Below, one piece after another: positions 44,229 through 54,083 of a DNA stretch of 64,000 bases; the first letter of the stretch is position 1, and the number at the start of each line of letters is the position of its first letter. Under the pieces are notes generated by a model, which worked only from the letters and a program-made list of their open reading frames with translations, had not been told where the DNA came from and made no database searches. The stretch covers positions 372,001 through 436,000 of the forward strand of contig NZ_CP041656.2 in the NCBI RefSeq assembly GCF_007290395.2, given 5' to 3'. The DNA comes from Bradyrhizobium cosmicum. GTDB lineage: Bacteria > Pseudomonadota > Alphaproteobacteria > Rhizobiales > Xanthobacteraceae. The position numbers and the translations under genes are program-made.

Positions 44229-45587
44229 TTAGTTCGCCGCTTTGGGCTTGTCGGTGGTCGCGCCCTTGTTGTCGCCCGGCGTGGGCGCCGCGGAGGCGCT
44301 GTTCTTGATGCCGTGGAGCAGGTCGCCGGCGAGCTTGAGCGCCTTGTCGTCCTTGGCGTCCGGCGGAACGTAGGACTGCGAGCCGGTCTTCTCGTCGCCG
44401 TCGTTCTTCAGATGGCCGCGCAGCGAAGCCTCGCCCTTGGTATCGGTGCGCGACTTCAACTCGTCCGGCACGTCCTGCAGCACTTCGATGTCGGGCACGA
44501 TGCCCTTGGCCTGGATCGACTTGCCCGACGGCGTGTAGTAGCGCGCCGTGGTCAGACGCAACGCGCCATTGCCCGAGCCGAGCGGGATGATGGTCTGCAC
44601 CGAGCCCTTGCCGAACGAGCGCGTGCCGACGATGGTCGCGCGCTTGTGGTCCTGCAGCGCGCCGGCGACGATCTCCGACGCCGAGGCCGAGCCGCCATTG
44701 ACCAGCACGATGACCGGCTTGCCCTTGGTCAGATCGCCCGCATGCGCGGTGCGACGCTGCGTCTCCTCGGCATTGCGGCCGCGAGTCGAGACGATCTCGC
44801 CCTTCTCCAGGAACGAGTCGGAGACGGTGACAGCTTCCTCGAGCAGGCCGCCCGGGTTGTTGCGCAGGTCGATGATGTAGCCCTTCAGCTTGTCGCCGAT
44901 CTGATTCGAGAGGTTGGCGACCTCGCGCTTCAGGCCCTCGGTGGTCTGCTCGTTGAAGGTGGTGATGCGGATATAGGCGATGTCGTCGGTCTCGACGCGC
45001 GCGCGCACCGAGCGGACGCGGATGTTGTCGCGCACCAGCGTGACGTCGATCGGATTGTCCTGGCCCTTGCGGATGATCTTGAGCTTGATCTTGGTGTTGA
45101 CCGGACCGCGCATCTTCTCGACGGCCTGGTTCAGGGTCAGGCCCTGCACCGCCTCCTCGTCGAGATTGGTGATGATGTCGTTGGCCATGACGCCGGCGCG
45201 CGAGGCGGGCGTGTCGTCGATCGGCGAGACCACCTTGATCAGGCCGTCCTCCATCGTCACCTCGATGCCGAGGCCGCCGAACTCACCGCGGGTCTGCACC
45301 TGCATGTCGCGGAAGCTCTTCGCGTCCATGTAGCTCGAATGCGGATCGAGGCCCGTGAGCATGCCGCTGATGGCGGATTCGATCAGCTTGGTGTCGTCGG
45401 GCTTCTCGACATAGTCCGAGCGCACGCGCTCGAAGACGTCGCCGAAAAGGTTGAGCTGGCGATAGGTGTCCGCGGTGGCGGCCCGTGCGCTCGAGCCCAT
45501 GAAGACCGCGCGCGGCTGGGTCACGAACAGCGTCAGCGCAGCACCGGTGGCCGCGCTGAGGAGGATAACTGAAGTCTTGCGCATCAT
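44229..45587 (-). CDS. ctpA: Carboxy-terminal processing protease CtpA (S41)
   Basis: Periplasmic serine protease of 452 residues with an N-terminal signal/anchor. A PDZ domain follows, with GGLGIEVTMEDGLIKVVSPI and the following substrate loop. The S41 catalytic core has the Ser in NGGSASASEIVAGAL and the general-base Lys in RSFGKGSVQTI. It is followed by an acidic, lysine-rich C-terminal tail. Its ATG overlaps the envC stop by 4 bases; CtpA/EnvC pairing is widespread and points to coordinated peptidoglycan turnover. Confidence 0.96.
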   Translation of the reverse strand: MMRKTSVILLSAATGAALTLFVTQPRAVFMGSSARAATADTYRQLNLFGDVFERVRSDYVEKPDDTKLIESAISGMLTGLDPHSSYMDAKSFRDMQVQTRGEFGGLGIEVTMEDGLIKVVSPIDDTPASRAGVMANDIITNLDEEAVQGLTLNQAVEKMRGPVNTKIKLKIIRKGQDNPIDVTLVRDNIRVRSVRARVETDDIAYIRITTFNEQTTEGLKREVANLSNQIGDKLKGYIIDLRNNPGGLLEEAVTVSDSFLEKGEIVSTRGRNAEETQRRTAHAGDLTKGKPVIVLVNGGSASASEIVAGALQDHKRATIVGTRSFGKGSVQTIIPLGSGNGALRLTTARYYTPSGKSIQAKGIVPDIEVLQDVPDELKSRTDTKGEASLRGHLKNDGDEKTGSQSYVPPDAKDDKALKLAGDLLHGIKNSASAAPTPGDNKGATTDKPKAAN

Positions 45588-46924
45588 CCGCGAACCTTCT
45601 CGCCTTCATTTGCGGCCCACCATGGGCCTGGATCGATTGGAGTGCCGTCCTTACGGAACTCGACATACAGCACAGGTTGACTCGCGTTCGTGGCGAGAAT
45701 GGAGGCGACTTGAGAGGTCGACCCCATGGTCGCGACAGGCTCCCCCGTGAGCACAAACTGTCCGATGTTGACCGAAATGCGCTCCATCCCGGCGATCAGG
45801 ACATGATACCCGCCCCCGGCATTGAGGATCAAGAGTTGTCCATAGCTGCGGAACGGGCCGGCATAGACCACCCAGCCATCACACGGCGTCGTGATCTGGG
45901 AGCCGGGCTTGGTGGCCAGCGAAATGCCCTTCTGAACCCCGCCGACTCCGTCGGAACCGCCAAAATCCCTGATCTTGTTACCGTTAACCGGGAGCGGCAG
46001 CAGGCCCTTGGCCGAGGCGAAGGCGATGGCCGGGGTGGTCCGGGACCGATCCTTGAAAGCGCCGGGGCCGGGCTTGGCGCTGGCGGACGCCTTTGCCTCC
46101 GCCAGCTTTGCGGCCTCGGCGGCCTTTTCAGCGGCCTTGGCGGCGCTCTGCAGATCCTGCTCCATCTTGGCGATCAGGCCCTGGAGATCGCCGACCTGTT
46201 TCGACAGCGTGATGGCGCGCGCGCTCTCGGCGCTGAGGTCCTTTTCCCGTGACGCCTGCTGGCGCTGCCGCTCGTCGACGAGGGCCGCGAGCCGGGTCTG
46301 GTCGCTGCGAATCCTGTCGCGGTCGGTGGCAAGCTGGTCGCGCTCGGCGGCGATGTTCCGGCGCAAGGCCACGAGTTCGCCGAGCTCGCCTGCAATTGCT
46401 TCCGCGCGTCCGCGCAGTTCCGGCACCACGGCGCCGAGCAGCATGGCGGTGCGCAGCGATTGCAGCGCGTCCTCGGGCCGCACCAGCAGCGCCGGCGGCG
46501 TCCGCCGGCCGGCGCGCTGCAGGGCGGCCAGCACCTCGACGATGTCGGCGCGGCGCGAATCCAGCGAGGCGCGCATCTGCTGCTCGCGGCCGTTCAACGA
46601 CCGCAGCCGCGCTTCCGCTTCGTCGACCTTGGTCTCGACGGCGCGCACATTGGCGGCGGTGTCGATCAATTGCTGGTTGAGCTGGGTGCGATCCTGGCCG
46701 AGCGAAATGATCTCGGCCTTGAGCTTGGCCTGCGCCTCTTCCGCGCTCTTCTGCCTGGCGCGCGCGGCTTCCAGCTCCTGCTCGCGCTGCTTGACCGCAT
46801 CGGGTGAAACGGCCGCGGCCTGCTGTGCCGGCGTTGTCGTCTGAGCTTGCGCGGGGCTTGCGCCCAACAGGCTTGCGCCCGAGACGCTTGCGATCAGCAG
46901 CAGGTTGATGACGGGCGCTCGCAT
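45584..46924 (-). CDS. envC: Murein hydrolase activator EnvC-like (degenerate M23 domain)
   Basis: A 446-residue exported protein: signal peptide ending PAQA, a long coiled coil (about 35-265), an Ala/Lys-rich linker and a C-terminal LytM/M23 domain. In that domain the usual zinc-binding HxGxD is replaced by QKGIS and the HxH pair is reduced to YHVLIAG, so it should be inactive as a peptidase. It would act instead as an activator of cell-wall amidases, like E. coli EnvC. ATG 46924 is preferred to a TTG four codons upstream. Translationally coupled to ctpA. Confidence 0.9.
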   Translation of the reverse strand: MRAPVINLLLIASVSGASLLGASPAQAQTTTPAQQAAAVSPDAVKQREQELEAARARQKSAEEAQAKLKAEIISLGQDRTQLNQQLIDTAANVRAVETKVDEAEARLRSLNGREQQMRASLDSRRADIVEVLAALQRAGRRTPPALLVRPEDALQSLRTAMLLGAVVPELRGRAEAIAGELGELVALRRNIAAERDQLATDRDRIRSDQTRLAALVDERQRQQASREKDLSAESARAITLSKQVGDLQGLIAKMEQDLQSAAKAAEKAAEAAKLAEAKASASAKPGPGAFKDRSRTTPAIAFASAKGLLPLPVNGNKIRDFGGSDGVGGVQKGISLATKPGSQITTPCDGWVVYAGPFRSYGQLLILNAGGGYHVLIAGMERISVNIGQFVLTGEPVATMGSTSQVASILATNASQPVLYVEFRKDGTPIDPGPWWAANEGEKVRG

Positions 46925-46957
46925 CGCTTTAAGCAAAGGTGCTCGTTGTGGCGCGCA

Positions 46958-47440
46958 TCACGCGCGGTGATAGGGGTGGCCGGCCAGGATGGTGGCGGCC
47001 CGATAAAGCTGTTCCAGAAGCATGACGCGGACCATTTGATGCGGCCAGGTCGCCGAGCCGAACGCAATCGCGAGCTTGGCCTTACGGCGCAATTCGGGCG
47101 AAAGTCCGTCCGCCCCTCCGATTACGAAGATCGTATGACCGGCGCCCTCGTCGCGCCAGCGCCCGAGATTCCGTGCGAATACGGTGGAGTCGAGGTTCTG
47201 GCCGCGCTCGTCCAGCGCCACCAGGATCGACTTGTCCGGAACATGCGCGGAGATCGCCGCGGCCTCCTCGGCCATCCGTGTCGCGGTGTCGCGCGCGCGG
47301 CTTTCGGGGATTTCGTGGATGGCGAGCTCGCGGAATCCGAGCTTGCGGCCGGCCTCGTCGAACCGCTCGAAATAGCGGTCGGCCAGCTCCCGTTCGGGGC
47401 CCTGCTTCAGCCGGCCCACCGCAATGACTGCAACACGCAT
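46958..47440 (-). CDS. rlmH: 23S rRNA (pseudouridine1915-N3)-methyltransferase RlmH
   Basis: SPOUT-class methyltransferase of 160 residues acting on helix 69 of 23S rRNA in assembled ribosomes. The SAM-binding knot is seen in TIFVIGGADGLSPELRRKAKLA and the C-terminal WPHQMVRVMLLEQLYRAA with the final HPYHR. Length is the family norm. Adjacent to rsfS, as in most bacteria. Confidence 0.97.
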   Translation of the reverse strand: MRVAVIAVGRLKQGPERELADRYFERFDEAGRKLGFRELAIHEIPESRARDTATRMAEEAAAISAHVPDKSILVALDERGQNLDSTVFARNLGRWRDEGAGHTIFVIGGADGLSPELRRKAKLAIAFGSATWPHQMVRVMLLEQLYRAATILAGHPYHRA

Positions 47441-47535
47441 GATGTTTTCAGGGTCGTGTTTTCGAGACCGCGCGCAGGTTGCGCGCGCACGACGCTAGCA
47501 TGCGCGTCAGCCGATTCGAAATCGGCCAGTCGCCT

Positions 47536-48000
47536 CTAGACCGCCTTCGCCGCGATCGCTTTCGCCGCCCCTGGGCCCTGCGTGTACAATCGCTCGAGAT
47601 TGTAGAATTCGCGGACTTCGGGTCTGAACACGTGCACGATCACATCGCCGGAATCGATCAGCACCCAGTCGCAATTGGGCAAGCCCTCGACGTGGATGTT
47701 CTTGATACCGTTTTCCTTGAGGCCCTTGGCGACGTTTTCCGCGATCGCGCCAACGTGCCGGTTCACCCGGCCGGTGGTGACGATCATGTAGTCCGAGTAC
47801 GCCGATTTGCCGCGAAGGTCGATGGTGACCGTCTCTTCCGCCTTCATGTCGTCGAGGCGGGAGAGGATCAGGCTCAGCGTCTTGTCGGCGTCGGGTTGCG
47901 CCTTCAAGGCCGCAGCTTTGGTCGATGTTTTACGCGCCGGCTTTGCGTTGGGTAAAACAGACTTCGTCGAAGCTGTCTTCGTTGAAGCTGTCTTGGACAA
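47536..48000 (-). CDS. rsfS: Ribosome silencing factor RsfS
   Basis: Binds ribosomal protein L14 and blocks subunit joining when nutrients are short. The core SRLDDMKAEETVTIDLRG, SAYSDYMIVTTGRVNRHV and NCDWVLIDSGDVIVHVF is clearly RsfS/Iojap. The N-terminal 40 residues are Lys/Thr/Ala-rich and variable, and include a duplicated TASTK. The frame opens only with a TTG at 48000, so the true start is uncertain. Between nadD and rlmH, same strand. Confidence 0.92.
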   Translation of the reverse strand: MSKTASTKTASTKSVLPNAKPARKTSTKAAALKAQPDADKTLSLILSRLDDMKAEETVTIDLRGKSAYSDYMIVTTGRVNRHVGAIAENVAKGLKENGIKNIHVEGLPNCDWVLIDSGDVIVHVFRPEVREFYNLERLYTQGPGAAKAIAAKAV

Positions 48001-48142
48001 TACAGATGTGGTCAGGGACCATTCCTTTCACTGTATCGCGAACGCCGAATCCAGCGTCCACTGGTTACACTACATCATGTGGGGTTAAGGGTTTCAATAT
48101 GCCAGAGAGCCCGAATTCCACACGCCGTCCGCACAGTCTGAC

Positions 48143-48787
48143 TCACTTCGTACCTATCCAGCTCCCGTCCGGGTTCCGTAAGCCCGTCGAGGAGAGATTC
48201 AGCTTCAATCCGGTCAGGAAAACCCAGGCCGGGGCCGGCTGATCCGCAAGCAGTGCTGCCTTATTCTCGGGCAGGCGGTAGCGCGCGAGCGCCTTGGCGG
48301 CGGGAGAGGCGAGGGCACGAAAACTCTGCGGCGGGCGGTCGATGACCGCGATCGGCACCTGGCCGGCGATGCGGCGCCAGTCCTGCCAACGATGGAATTG
48401 AGCGAGGTTGTCGGCGCCCATGATCCAGACAAAGCGCAGGCCGCGGAGGCGGCGGCGCAGGGTGTTGATCGTGTCGATAGTGTAGCGCGTACGGATGACG
48501 GATTCGAGACAGCTCACCTCGATCCTGGGGTCGTTTGCGACCTCGCGCGCAGCCTGCATCCGCTCACCGAGCTCATGCAGCGTACCGTTCTCCTTCAGCG
48601 GATTGCCCGGCGTCACCAGCCACCACACGCGATCGAGTTGCAATCGCTTGAGCGCGAACTGGCTGATGGCGCGATGGGCCTGATGCGGCGGATTGAATGA
48701 GCCGCCGAGCAGGCCGATGCGCATGCCCTCCGTATAGGGCGGGATCGCTTGCGCCGGGAAACGCGGCACGACGAAATTGTTACTCAA
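48143..48787 (-). CDS. nadD: Nicotinate-nucleotide adenylyltransferase NadD
   Basis: Transfers AMP to nicotinate mononucleotide in NAD synthesis. The 214-residue protein has the nucleotidyltransferase motif [12 protein letters not shown], the [10 protein letters not shown] segment, [10 protein letters not shown] and the C-terminal LSSTGLRN (ISSTxIR motif). Its start is uncertain: TTG 48787 gives 21 residues before [10 protein letters not shown], which could itself be the start (48724). Downstream of proA, 22-base gap. Confidence 0.95.
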   Translation of the reverse strand: MSNNFVVPRFPAQAIPPYTEGMRIGLLGGSFNPPHQAHRAISQFALKRLQLDRVWWLVTPGNPLKENGTLHELGERMQAAREVANDPRIEVSCLESVIRTRYTIDTINTLRRRLRGLRFVWIMGADNLAQFHRWQDWRRIAGQVPIAVIDRPPQSFRALASPAAKALARYRLPENKAALLADQPAPAWVFLTGLKLNLSSTGLRNPDGSWIGTK

Positions 48788-48809
48788 GGCCCGCGCCCCA
48801 CGACGTTGC

Positions 48810-50117
48810 TTAGGGCCGCGTCTGCCCGGTGCCGTGAACGCGATACTTGAAGCTGGTCAATTGCTCGGCGCCGACAGGACCGCGGGCGTGGAAGCGGCCG
48901 GTGGCGATGCCGATCTCGGCGCCGAAGCCGAACTCGCCGCCGTCGGCGAATTGCGTCGATGCGTTGTGCAGCACGATCGCGGAATCGACTTCGCTGAGGA
49001 ATTTCTTCGCGGCGGCCTCGTCCGCGCTCACGATCGCATCGGTGTGATGCGAGCCGTGGGTCTGGATGTGCGCGATCGCGCCGTCGACGCCGTCAACCAC
49101 TTTCGCTGCGATGATCGCGTCGAGATATTCGGTGTCCCAATCATCTTCGTTCGCGGGCTTGACGCGGCTGTCGACCTTCTGCACGGCGTCGTCGCCGCGC
49201 ACCTCGCAGCCCGCCTCGATCAGCATCTCGACCAGCGGCTTCAGGTTTTTGCCGGCAGCGGCGCGATCGACCAGCAGCGTCTCGGCGGCGCCGCAGACGC
49301 CGGTGCGGCGCATCTTGGCGTTGAGCACGATCGACTTCGCCATGGCGAGGTCGGCGCTGGCGTCGATATAGACGTGGTTGACGCCTTCGAGATGCGCGAA
49401 CACCGGCACGCGTGCCTCGGCCTCGACGCGCGAGACGAGGCTCTTGCCGCCGCGCGGCACGATGACATCGATGGCGCCGTTCAATCCGGACAGCATCATG
49501 CCAACCGCGGCGCGGTCGCGCGTCGGTACCAGCGTGATCGCGGCTTCGGGCAGGCCGGCTTCGCGCAGGCCCTGCACCAGGCATTCATGGATGGCGCGGC
49601 AGGAGCGGAAACTGTCGGAGCCTCCGCGCAGGATCACGGCATTTCCCGACTTCAGGCACAGCACGCCGGCATCGGCAGCGACATTGGGCCGGCTCTCAAA
49701 AATCACGCCGACGACGCCGAGCGGCACGCGCACGCGTTCGATGGTCATCCCGTTCGGCCGCTGCCAGCTCTCGGTGACGATGCCGACGGGATCGGCGATG
49801 CCCCGCACGATGCCTACCCCCTCGGCCATCGCTTCGACGCGCGCCGGCGTCAGCGTCAGGCGATCGATGAAGGACGCCGTCATGTTGCTCGACGCGCGGG
49901 CCTCCGCGACGTCCTCGGCATTGGCGGCGAGAATTGCTGCAGAGCTCGCGCGGATCGCCCGCTCCATGGCTTCCAGCGCCCGGTTCTTCTGCTCCGGCGG
50001 CGCCAGCGCCAGCACGCGCGCGGCGGCGCGGGCACGGTTGGCGAGATCGGACATCAGCGCCAGGAGATCGCTGGTGCGATCGGCACTGCCATCGACGGCT
50101 TTGAGGGGGGCGGCCAT
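48810..50117 (-). CDS. proA: Glutamate-5-semialdehyde dehydrogenase (gamma-glutamyl phosphate reductase)
   Basis: Second step of proline synthesis: reduces gamma-glutamyl phosphate with NADPH. The 435-residue enzyme of the aldehyde dehydrogenase superfamily has [27 protein letters not shown] and the catalytic Cys275 in [12 protein letters not shown]. The WDTEYLDA motif is intact just after a short variable loop. proB, usually adjacent, is 4 kb away because an autotransporter gene intervenes. Confidence 0.97.
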   Translation of the reverse strand: MAAPLKAVDGSADRTSDLLALMSDLANRARAAARVLALAPPEQKNRALEAMERAIRASSAAILAANAEDVAEARASSNMTASFIDRLTLTPARVEAMAEGVGIVRGIADPVGIVTESWQRPNGMTIERVRVPLGVVGVIFESRPNVAADAGVLCLKSGNAVILRGGSDSFRSCRAIHECLVQGLREAGLPEAAITLVPTRDRAAVGMMLSGLNGAIDVIVPRGGKSLVSRVEAEARVPVFAHLEGVNHVYIDASADLAMAKSIVLNAKMRRTGVCGAAETLLVDRAAAGKNLKPLVEMLIEAGCEVRGDDAVQKVDSRVKPANEDDWDTEYLDAIIAAKVVDGVDGAIAHIQTHGSHHTDAIVSADEAAAKKFLSEVDSAIVLHNASTQFADGGEFGFGAEIGIATGRFHARGPVGAEQLTSFKYRVHGTGQTRP

Positions 50118-50440
50118 TGGAATTTAAACCTTCTGCTAAGGCAGTGTCCTAGCACGGAAATCCCGGGTTTGGCGAGGCTGGGAATCACCTTCGGCAAGGC
50201 CTCGCAAGGCTCGATCGGGGCTTTGGGGTCGCCGGCATCAGGCTCGGTCGGCGCCAAGGCGAGGCGGGCGGAGCCGGGCGGCTCTGTGCTCCGCGCGCAC
50301 CAGCATGGAGGAAATCGTCGCGTGAGACGCTGAGCGCATTGCCCGCATGGACAACCTGTTACCCCTCGGCGGCGTCTTACGACGTCGCGTGCCCGACCTG
50401 CTGGCAGGCGCTGCAATGCTTCTGCTTGAGGTTCGCGACA
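50118..50440. other. Divergent intergenic region, proA and autotransporter
   Basis: About 320 bases between two divergent genes, so it should hold both promoters. I see no repeat element, hairpin terminator or recognisable operator. A frame continues through the right third of it into the autotransporter, but the encoded segment is Cys-rich and unlike a leader, so it is probably untranslated. Confidence 0.5.
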
Positions 50441-53400
50441 TTGAAGTCCACCGGACTGCCGCTGCGCTTCGCGCTTCTCGCCACCACGCTCGGTCTCGCC
50501 TGCCAGGCAAACGCAGGCACGCTGTTCGTGACGTCCACGGCCGATAGCGGCGCCGGGAGCCTGCGGGCTGCCATCACCAGCGCCGGCAATGGCGACACCA
50601 TCATGTTCCAGACCGGCGGCACCATCACGCTTGCGAGCGAGCTGCCCGTCATCACCAGGAACCTGACCATCGACGGCAACGGCAACAACCCCGTCATCAG
50701 CGGCGCCGGGACCTATCGTCCGTTCTTCATTGGCGATGCCGGGACGACCGGCTCGACCTATTCGGTCACGATCGCAAATCTTTCCATCGCCAACGCGGCG
50801 GCTCAGGGCGGCCGGGGCATCGACGGTGGTGGCGGCGGCGCCGGTCTCGGCGGCGCGGTGTTCGTTTCGAGCAACGGCGCGCTGACGCTCAGCAATGTCA
50901 GCCTGAGCAACAACCAGGCGAGCGGGGGTGCGGGCGGCGCCTTCACCAACAATCTGAGCGGCGGCGGCGGCGGCATGGGAGGAAATGGCGGAAGCAGCTC
51001 GAGCTCAGCGGGCAATGGCGGCGGCGGGCTGGCCGTGGGCAGCAATAGCGTGAGCGGACTTGGGACCAACGGCGGCGGCACCAACGGTGGCGTAGGCACG
51101 ATGACCGGTGCCGGCACCGGGGGTAACGGAGGGTTCGGTGGTGGCGGCGGCGGTAGTGAGACGAGTTTTATTGCAAGTGCCGTGCAAGGCGGCAACGGAG
51201 GGTTCGGCGGCGGCGGTGGCGGCGGCGGTAACTTCTTCAGTGGCCAAGGTATCGGCGGCGCGGGTGGGTATGGCGGCGGTGGCGGCGGGGCAATCAGCGG
51301 AACCACCGCCGCTGGTGGCAATGGCGGTTTCGGTGGCGGCGGCGCCGCCGTTTACGCAATGACGCGCACCGGCGGTGCCGGTGGCTTCGGCGCCGGAGCC
51401 GCGGATGTCAGCCTGTCCGTTCCGGGCGCCGCGGGCGGCGGTGGCGGGCTCGGCGCCGGCGGCGCGGTCTATGTCCAGACCGGCGGCACCGTCACGGTCA
51501 CCGGCTCGCTGACCGTCAACGGCAACGGCGTTGCCGGCGGTGGTGGTGGCGGCGGCTACGGCGATCCTGGCAGCGCCTTCGGGTCCGGCATCTTCTTCCA
51601 GGGCACCGGCGGCACCCCGACCACGCTCGCCTTTGGCGCCGGCAGCCAGTCGATTGCGAACGGAATTGCCGACTACATCGGCTCGGGCGGCACCAATCCC
51701 GGCGGCGGCGCCAACGCCGCGGACCAAGGCGGCAGCGTCGCGCTCACCAAGAGCGGCGGCGGCACGCTCACCCTTGCGGGCCCCAACACCTATAGCGGTG
51801 GCACCACGATCAACGAAGGCACGACGCTCGTCGTCGGCAATTCCGGCGCGCTCGGCAGCGGCACGTTGACGCTCAACGGCGGCGCCACGGGCGTCACCGT
51901 GAACTTCAACGGCAGCTTCACTGTCGCCAACGACATCACGGCAACAGGCGATCCGACCTACAACGTTCTCACCGGCAACACCGTCAACCTGAGCGGCGCG
52001 CTGTCGGGGTCGGGAGACGTCGTCGTCAACAATCAGAGCGGCTATGCCGGAACGCTCGTTCTGTCGGGCCTGAACACCTATACCGGCCCGACCGTGGTCG
52101 AAGCCGGCACGCTGCAGGCCGGCTCGACTAGCGCCTTCGGCAGCAATTCCGCCATGACGGTCTCGGGCGGCGCGGTGCTCGACCTCGGCGGATTCTCCAA
52201 CGCCGTGGGATCGCTGGCCGGCGCCGGCACCGTCACCAACAGCGGCGGCGCTGTCGTCCTGACCGCGGGCGGGGACAACAGCTCGACGGTGTTCTCCGGC
52301 ACGATTCAGGACGGCGCGGGACCGATGGCGCTGACCAAGTCCGGCAGCGGCCTGCTGGTGCTCACCGGCGTCAACACCTACAGCGGGGCAACCCTTGTCG
52401 GCGGCGGCGAGCTGCGCGTGAATGGCTCGATTGCGTCGTCGAGCCTGACCACGGTCGGCAGCGGTGCCATCCTCAGCGGCAGCGGCACGCTCGGCAATAC
52501 GCTGATCCAGGGCGGCGCGATCTTCGCGCCCGGCTCGGGTACGCCGGGCAGCGCAACGACGATCGCCGGCAATCTCGCCTTCCAGTCGGGAGCGATCTAT
52601 CTGGTGCAACTCAATCCGGCCGCTGCGACCGGCGCCATCATCAACGGCGCTGCGACGCTCGCGGGCAGCGTGACCGCGGCGTTCGCGTCCGGAACGTATT
52701 TCACCCGCAGCTATTCGATCCTGCATGCGGGGTCGATCAGCGGCAATTTTGCCGCCTTCTCCACCGTCGCCCTTCCGGCCGGAATCAGCGCCGGCCTGCG
52801 GACCACGGCAACCGACGTGCTGATCGAGTTGACGGCGCAACTTGGTGCGCTCTCCCCCGGCGGGTTGAACCGCAATCAGCGAAACGTCGCCGATGCGCTC
52901 AACGGTTTCTTCAACGGCGGCGGGACGTTGCCGCCCGGCTTCGTCGCATTGTTCGGGCTGAGCGGCACGCCGCTGGCGGGCGCGCTGACCCAGCTCTCCG
53001 GCGAGACCGCGACCGGCGCGCAGCAGACGACCTTCGATGCCATGGACCAGTTTCTCGGCGTGCTCACCGACCCCTTTGTCGACGGGCGCGGTTCGCGCGC
53101 CGCTGACGCCGATGGTGCGATGGGCTACGCCGCCGCTTCTGGCAAGCGCCGCGGCGCCGAGCGCGAGGCCTACGGCATGATGACCAAGGCGCCGTCGCGC
53201 GCGAGCTTCGAGTCGCGCTGGAGCGTTTGGGCCGCAGGCTTTGGCGGCTCGCAGACGACCGACGGCAATGTGGTGACCGGCTCCAACACCGCCACCAGTC
53301 GCGTGGCCGGCACCGCCGTCGGCGCGGATGTGTGGCTGTCGCCGCGCACGGTCGCTGGCTTCGCGCTGGCCGGCGGCGGAACGAGCTTCAACGTCGCCGC

Positions 53401-54052
53401 GGGCGGCAGCGGTCGCTCCGACCTGTTCCAGGCCGGCGCTTTCGTGCGGCATACCGCCGGGCCATCCTATGTCAGCGCGGCGCTCGCCTATGGTTGGCAG
53501 GACGTCACCACCGACCGCACCGTTACGGTGAGCGGCAGCGAGCGGCTGCGGGCACAATTCGATGCCAATGCCTTTTCCGCGCGAGCCGAGGCCGGCTATC
53601 GTTTCGCGGCGCGATGGCTCGGTGTCACGCCGTATGCCGCCGCACAGGTGATCGCGTTCGATCTGCCCGCCTATGCCGAGCAGGCGCTGGCCGGCTCCGC
53701 AACCTTTGCATTGAGCTACGCGGCGAGGACGGCGACTGCGACGCGCAGTGAGATCGGCCTGCGTACCGACAAGTCGCTCCTGATCGATCAGGCGGTGCTG
53801 ACCGTCCGCGGCCGTGCCGCGTGGGCGCACGAATACGGCGTCGATCGCAGCATCGTCGCCACCTTTCAGACCTTGCCCGGGGCAAGCTTCGTCGTCGACG
53901 GCGCATCGCCCGGGCCCGACGCCGCGCTGACCAGCGCGTCCGCCGAGATCGCGTGGCGCAATGGCGTCTCGATCGCCGCGTCGTTCGAAGGGGCGTTCTC
54001 GGACGTTGTCAGGAGCTACGCCGGCAAAGGCAGTATCCGCTATGCGTGGTAG
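50441..54052 (+). CDS. Autotransporter with glycine-rich passenger and C-terminal beta-barrel
   Basis: About 1203 residues. A signal peptide starts at TTG 50441 (GAGG 9 bases upstream; KSTGLPLRFALLATTLGL..ANA), though a TTG at 50339 opens the frame earlier. The passenger begins GTLFVTSTADSGAGSLRAAI, a beta-helix type start. A Gly/Asn/Ser-rich region follows, with repeated GGNGGFGGGG units (roughly residues 130-370), then passenger-associated repeats such as LTLAGPNTYSGGTTINEGT and LLVLTGVNTYSGAT. The last ~280 residues form an autotransporter barrel beginning SRWSVWAAGFGGSQ and ending in Trp, as type V secretion requires. No catalytic motif seen; an adhesin role is inferred. Confidence 0.92.
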   Translation: MKSTGLPLRFALLATTLGLACQANAGTLFVTSTADSGAGSLRAAITSAGNGDTIMFQTGGTITLASELPVITRNLTIDGNGNNPVISGAGTYRPFFIGDAGTTGSTYSVTIANLSIANAAAQGGRGIDGGGGGAGLGGAVFVSSNGALTLSNVSLSNNQASGGAGGAFTNNLSGGGGGMGGNGGSSSSSAGNGGGGLAVGSNSVSGLGTNGGGTNGGVGTMTGAGTGGNGGFGGGGGGSETSFIASAVQGGNGGFGGGGGGGGNFFSGQGIGGAGGYGGGGGGAISGTTAAGGNGGFGGGGAAVYAMTRTGGAGGFGAGAADVSLSVPGAAGGGGGLGAGGAVYVQTGGTVTVTGSLTVNGNGVAGGGGGGGYGDPGSAFGSGIFFQGTGGTPTTLAFGAGSQSIANGIADYIGSGGTNPGGGANAADQGGSVALTKSGGGTLTLAGPNTYSGGTTINEGTTLVVGNSGALGSGTLTLNGGATGVTVNFNGSFTVANDITATGDPTYNVLTGNTVNLSGALSGSGDVVVNNQSGYAGTLVLSGLNTYTGPTVVEAGTLQAGSTSAFGSNSAMTVSGGAVLDLGGFSNAVGSLAGAGTVTNSGGAVVLTAGGDNSSTVFSGTIQDGAGPMALTKSGSGLLVLTGVNTYSGATLVGGGELRVNGSIASSSLTTVGSGAILSGSGTLGNTLIQGGAIFAPGSGTPGSATTIAGNLAFQSGAIYLVQLNPAAATGAIINGAATLAGSVTAAFASGTYFTRSYSILHAGSISGNFAAFSTVALPAGISAGLRTTATDVLIELTAQLGALSPGGLNRNQRNVADALNGFFNGGGTLPPGFVALFGLSGTPLAGALTQLSGETATGAQQTTFDAMDQFLGVLTDPFVDGRGSRAADADGAMGYAAASGKRRGAEREAYGMMTKAPSRASFESRWSVWAAGFGGSQTTDGNVVTGSNTATSRVAGTAVGADVWLSPRTVAGFALAGGGTSFNVAAGGSGRSDLFQAGAFVRHTAGPSYVSAALAYGWQDVTTDRTVTVSGSERLRAQFDANAFSARAEAGYRFAARWLGVTPYAAAQVIAFDLPAYAEQALAGSATFALSYAARTATATRSEIGLRTDKSLLIDQAVLTVRGRAAWAHEYGVDRSIVATFQTLPGASFVVDGASPGPDAALTSASAEIAWRNGVSIAASFEGAFSDVVRSYAGKGSIRYAW

Positions 54053-54083
54053 GCCTTGATCGTCAGATGGGATCGGTCGGGTG

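Noticed and set aside
49141..49180. Possible repeat-derived insertion in proA ([11 protein letters not shown] before WDTEYLDA)
   Set aside because: It resembles translated palindromic-element sequence, but it lies in a naturally variable loop, keeps frame and has no second inverted arm; I cannot support an insertion.
51081..51360. Short GGNGGFGGGG repeats considered as a CRISPR-like or tandem DNA array
   Set aside because: The periodicity is at protein level within one open frame, without regular spacers.
50803..53830. Long antisense frames over the autotransporter, including a proline-rich one
   Set aside because: The proline runs are the complement of glycine codons (GGC/GCC) in the passenger.
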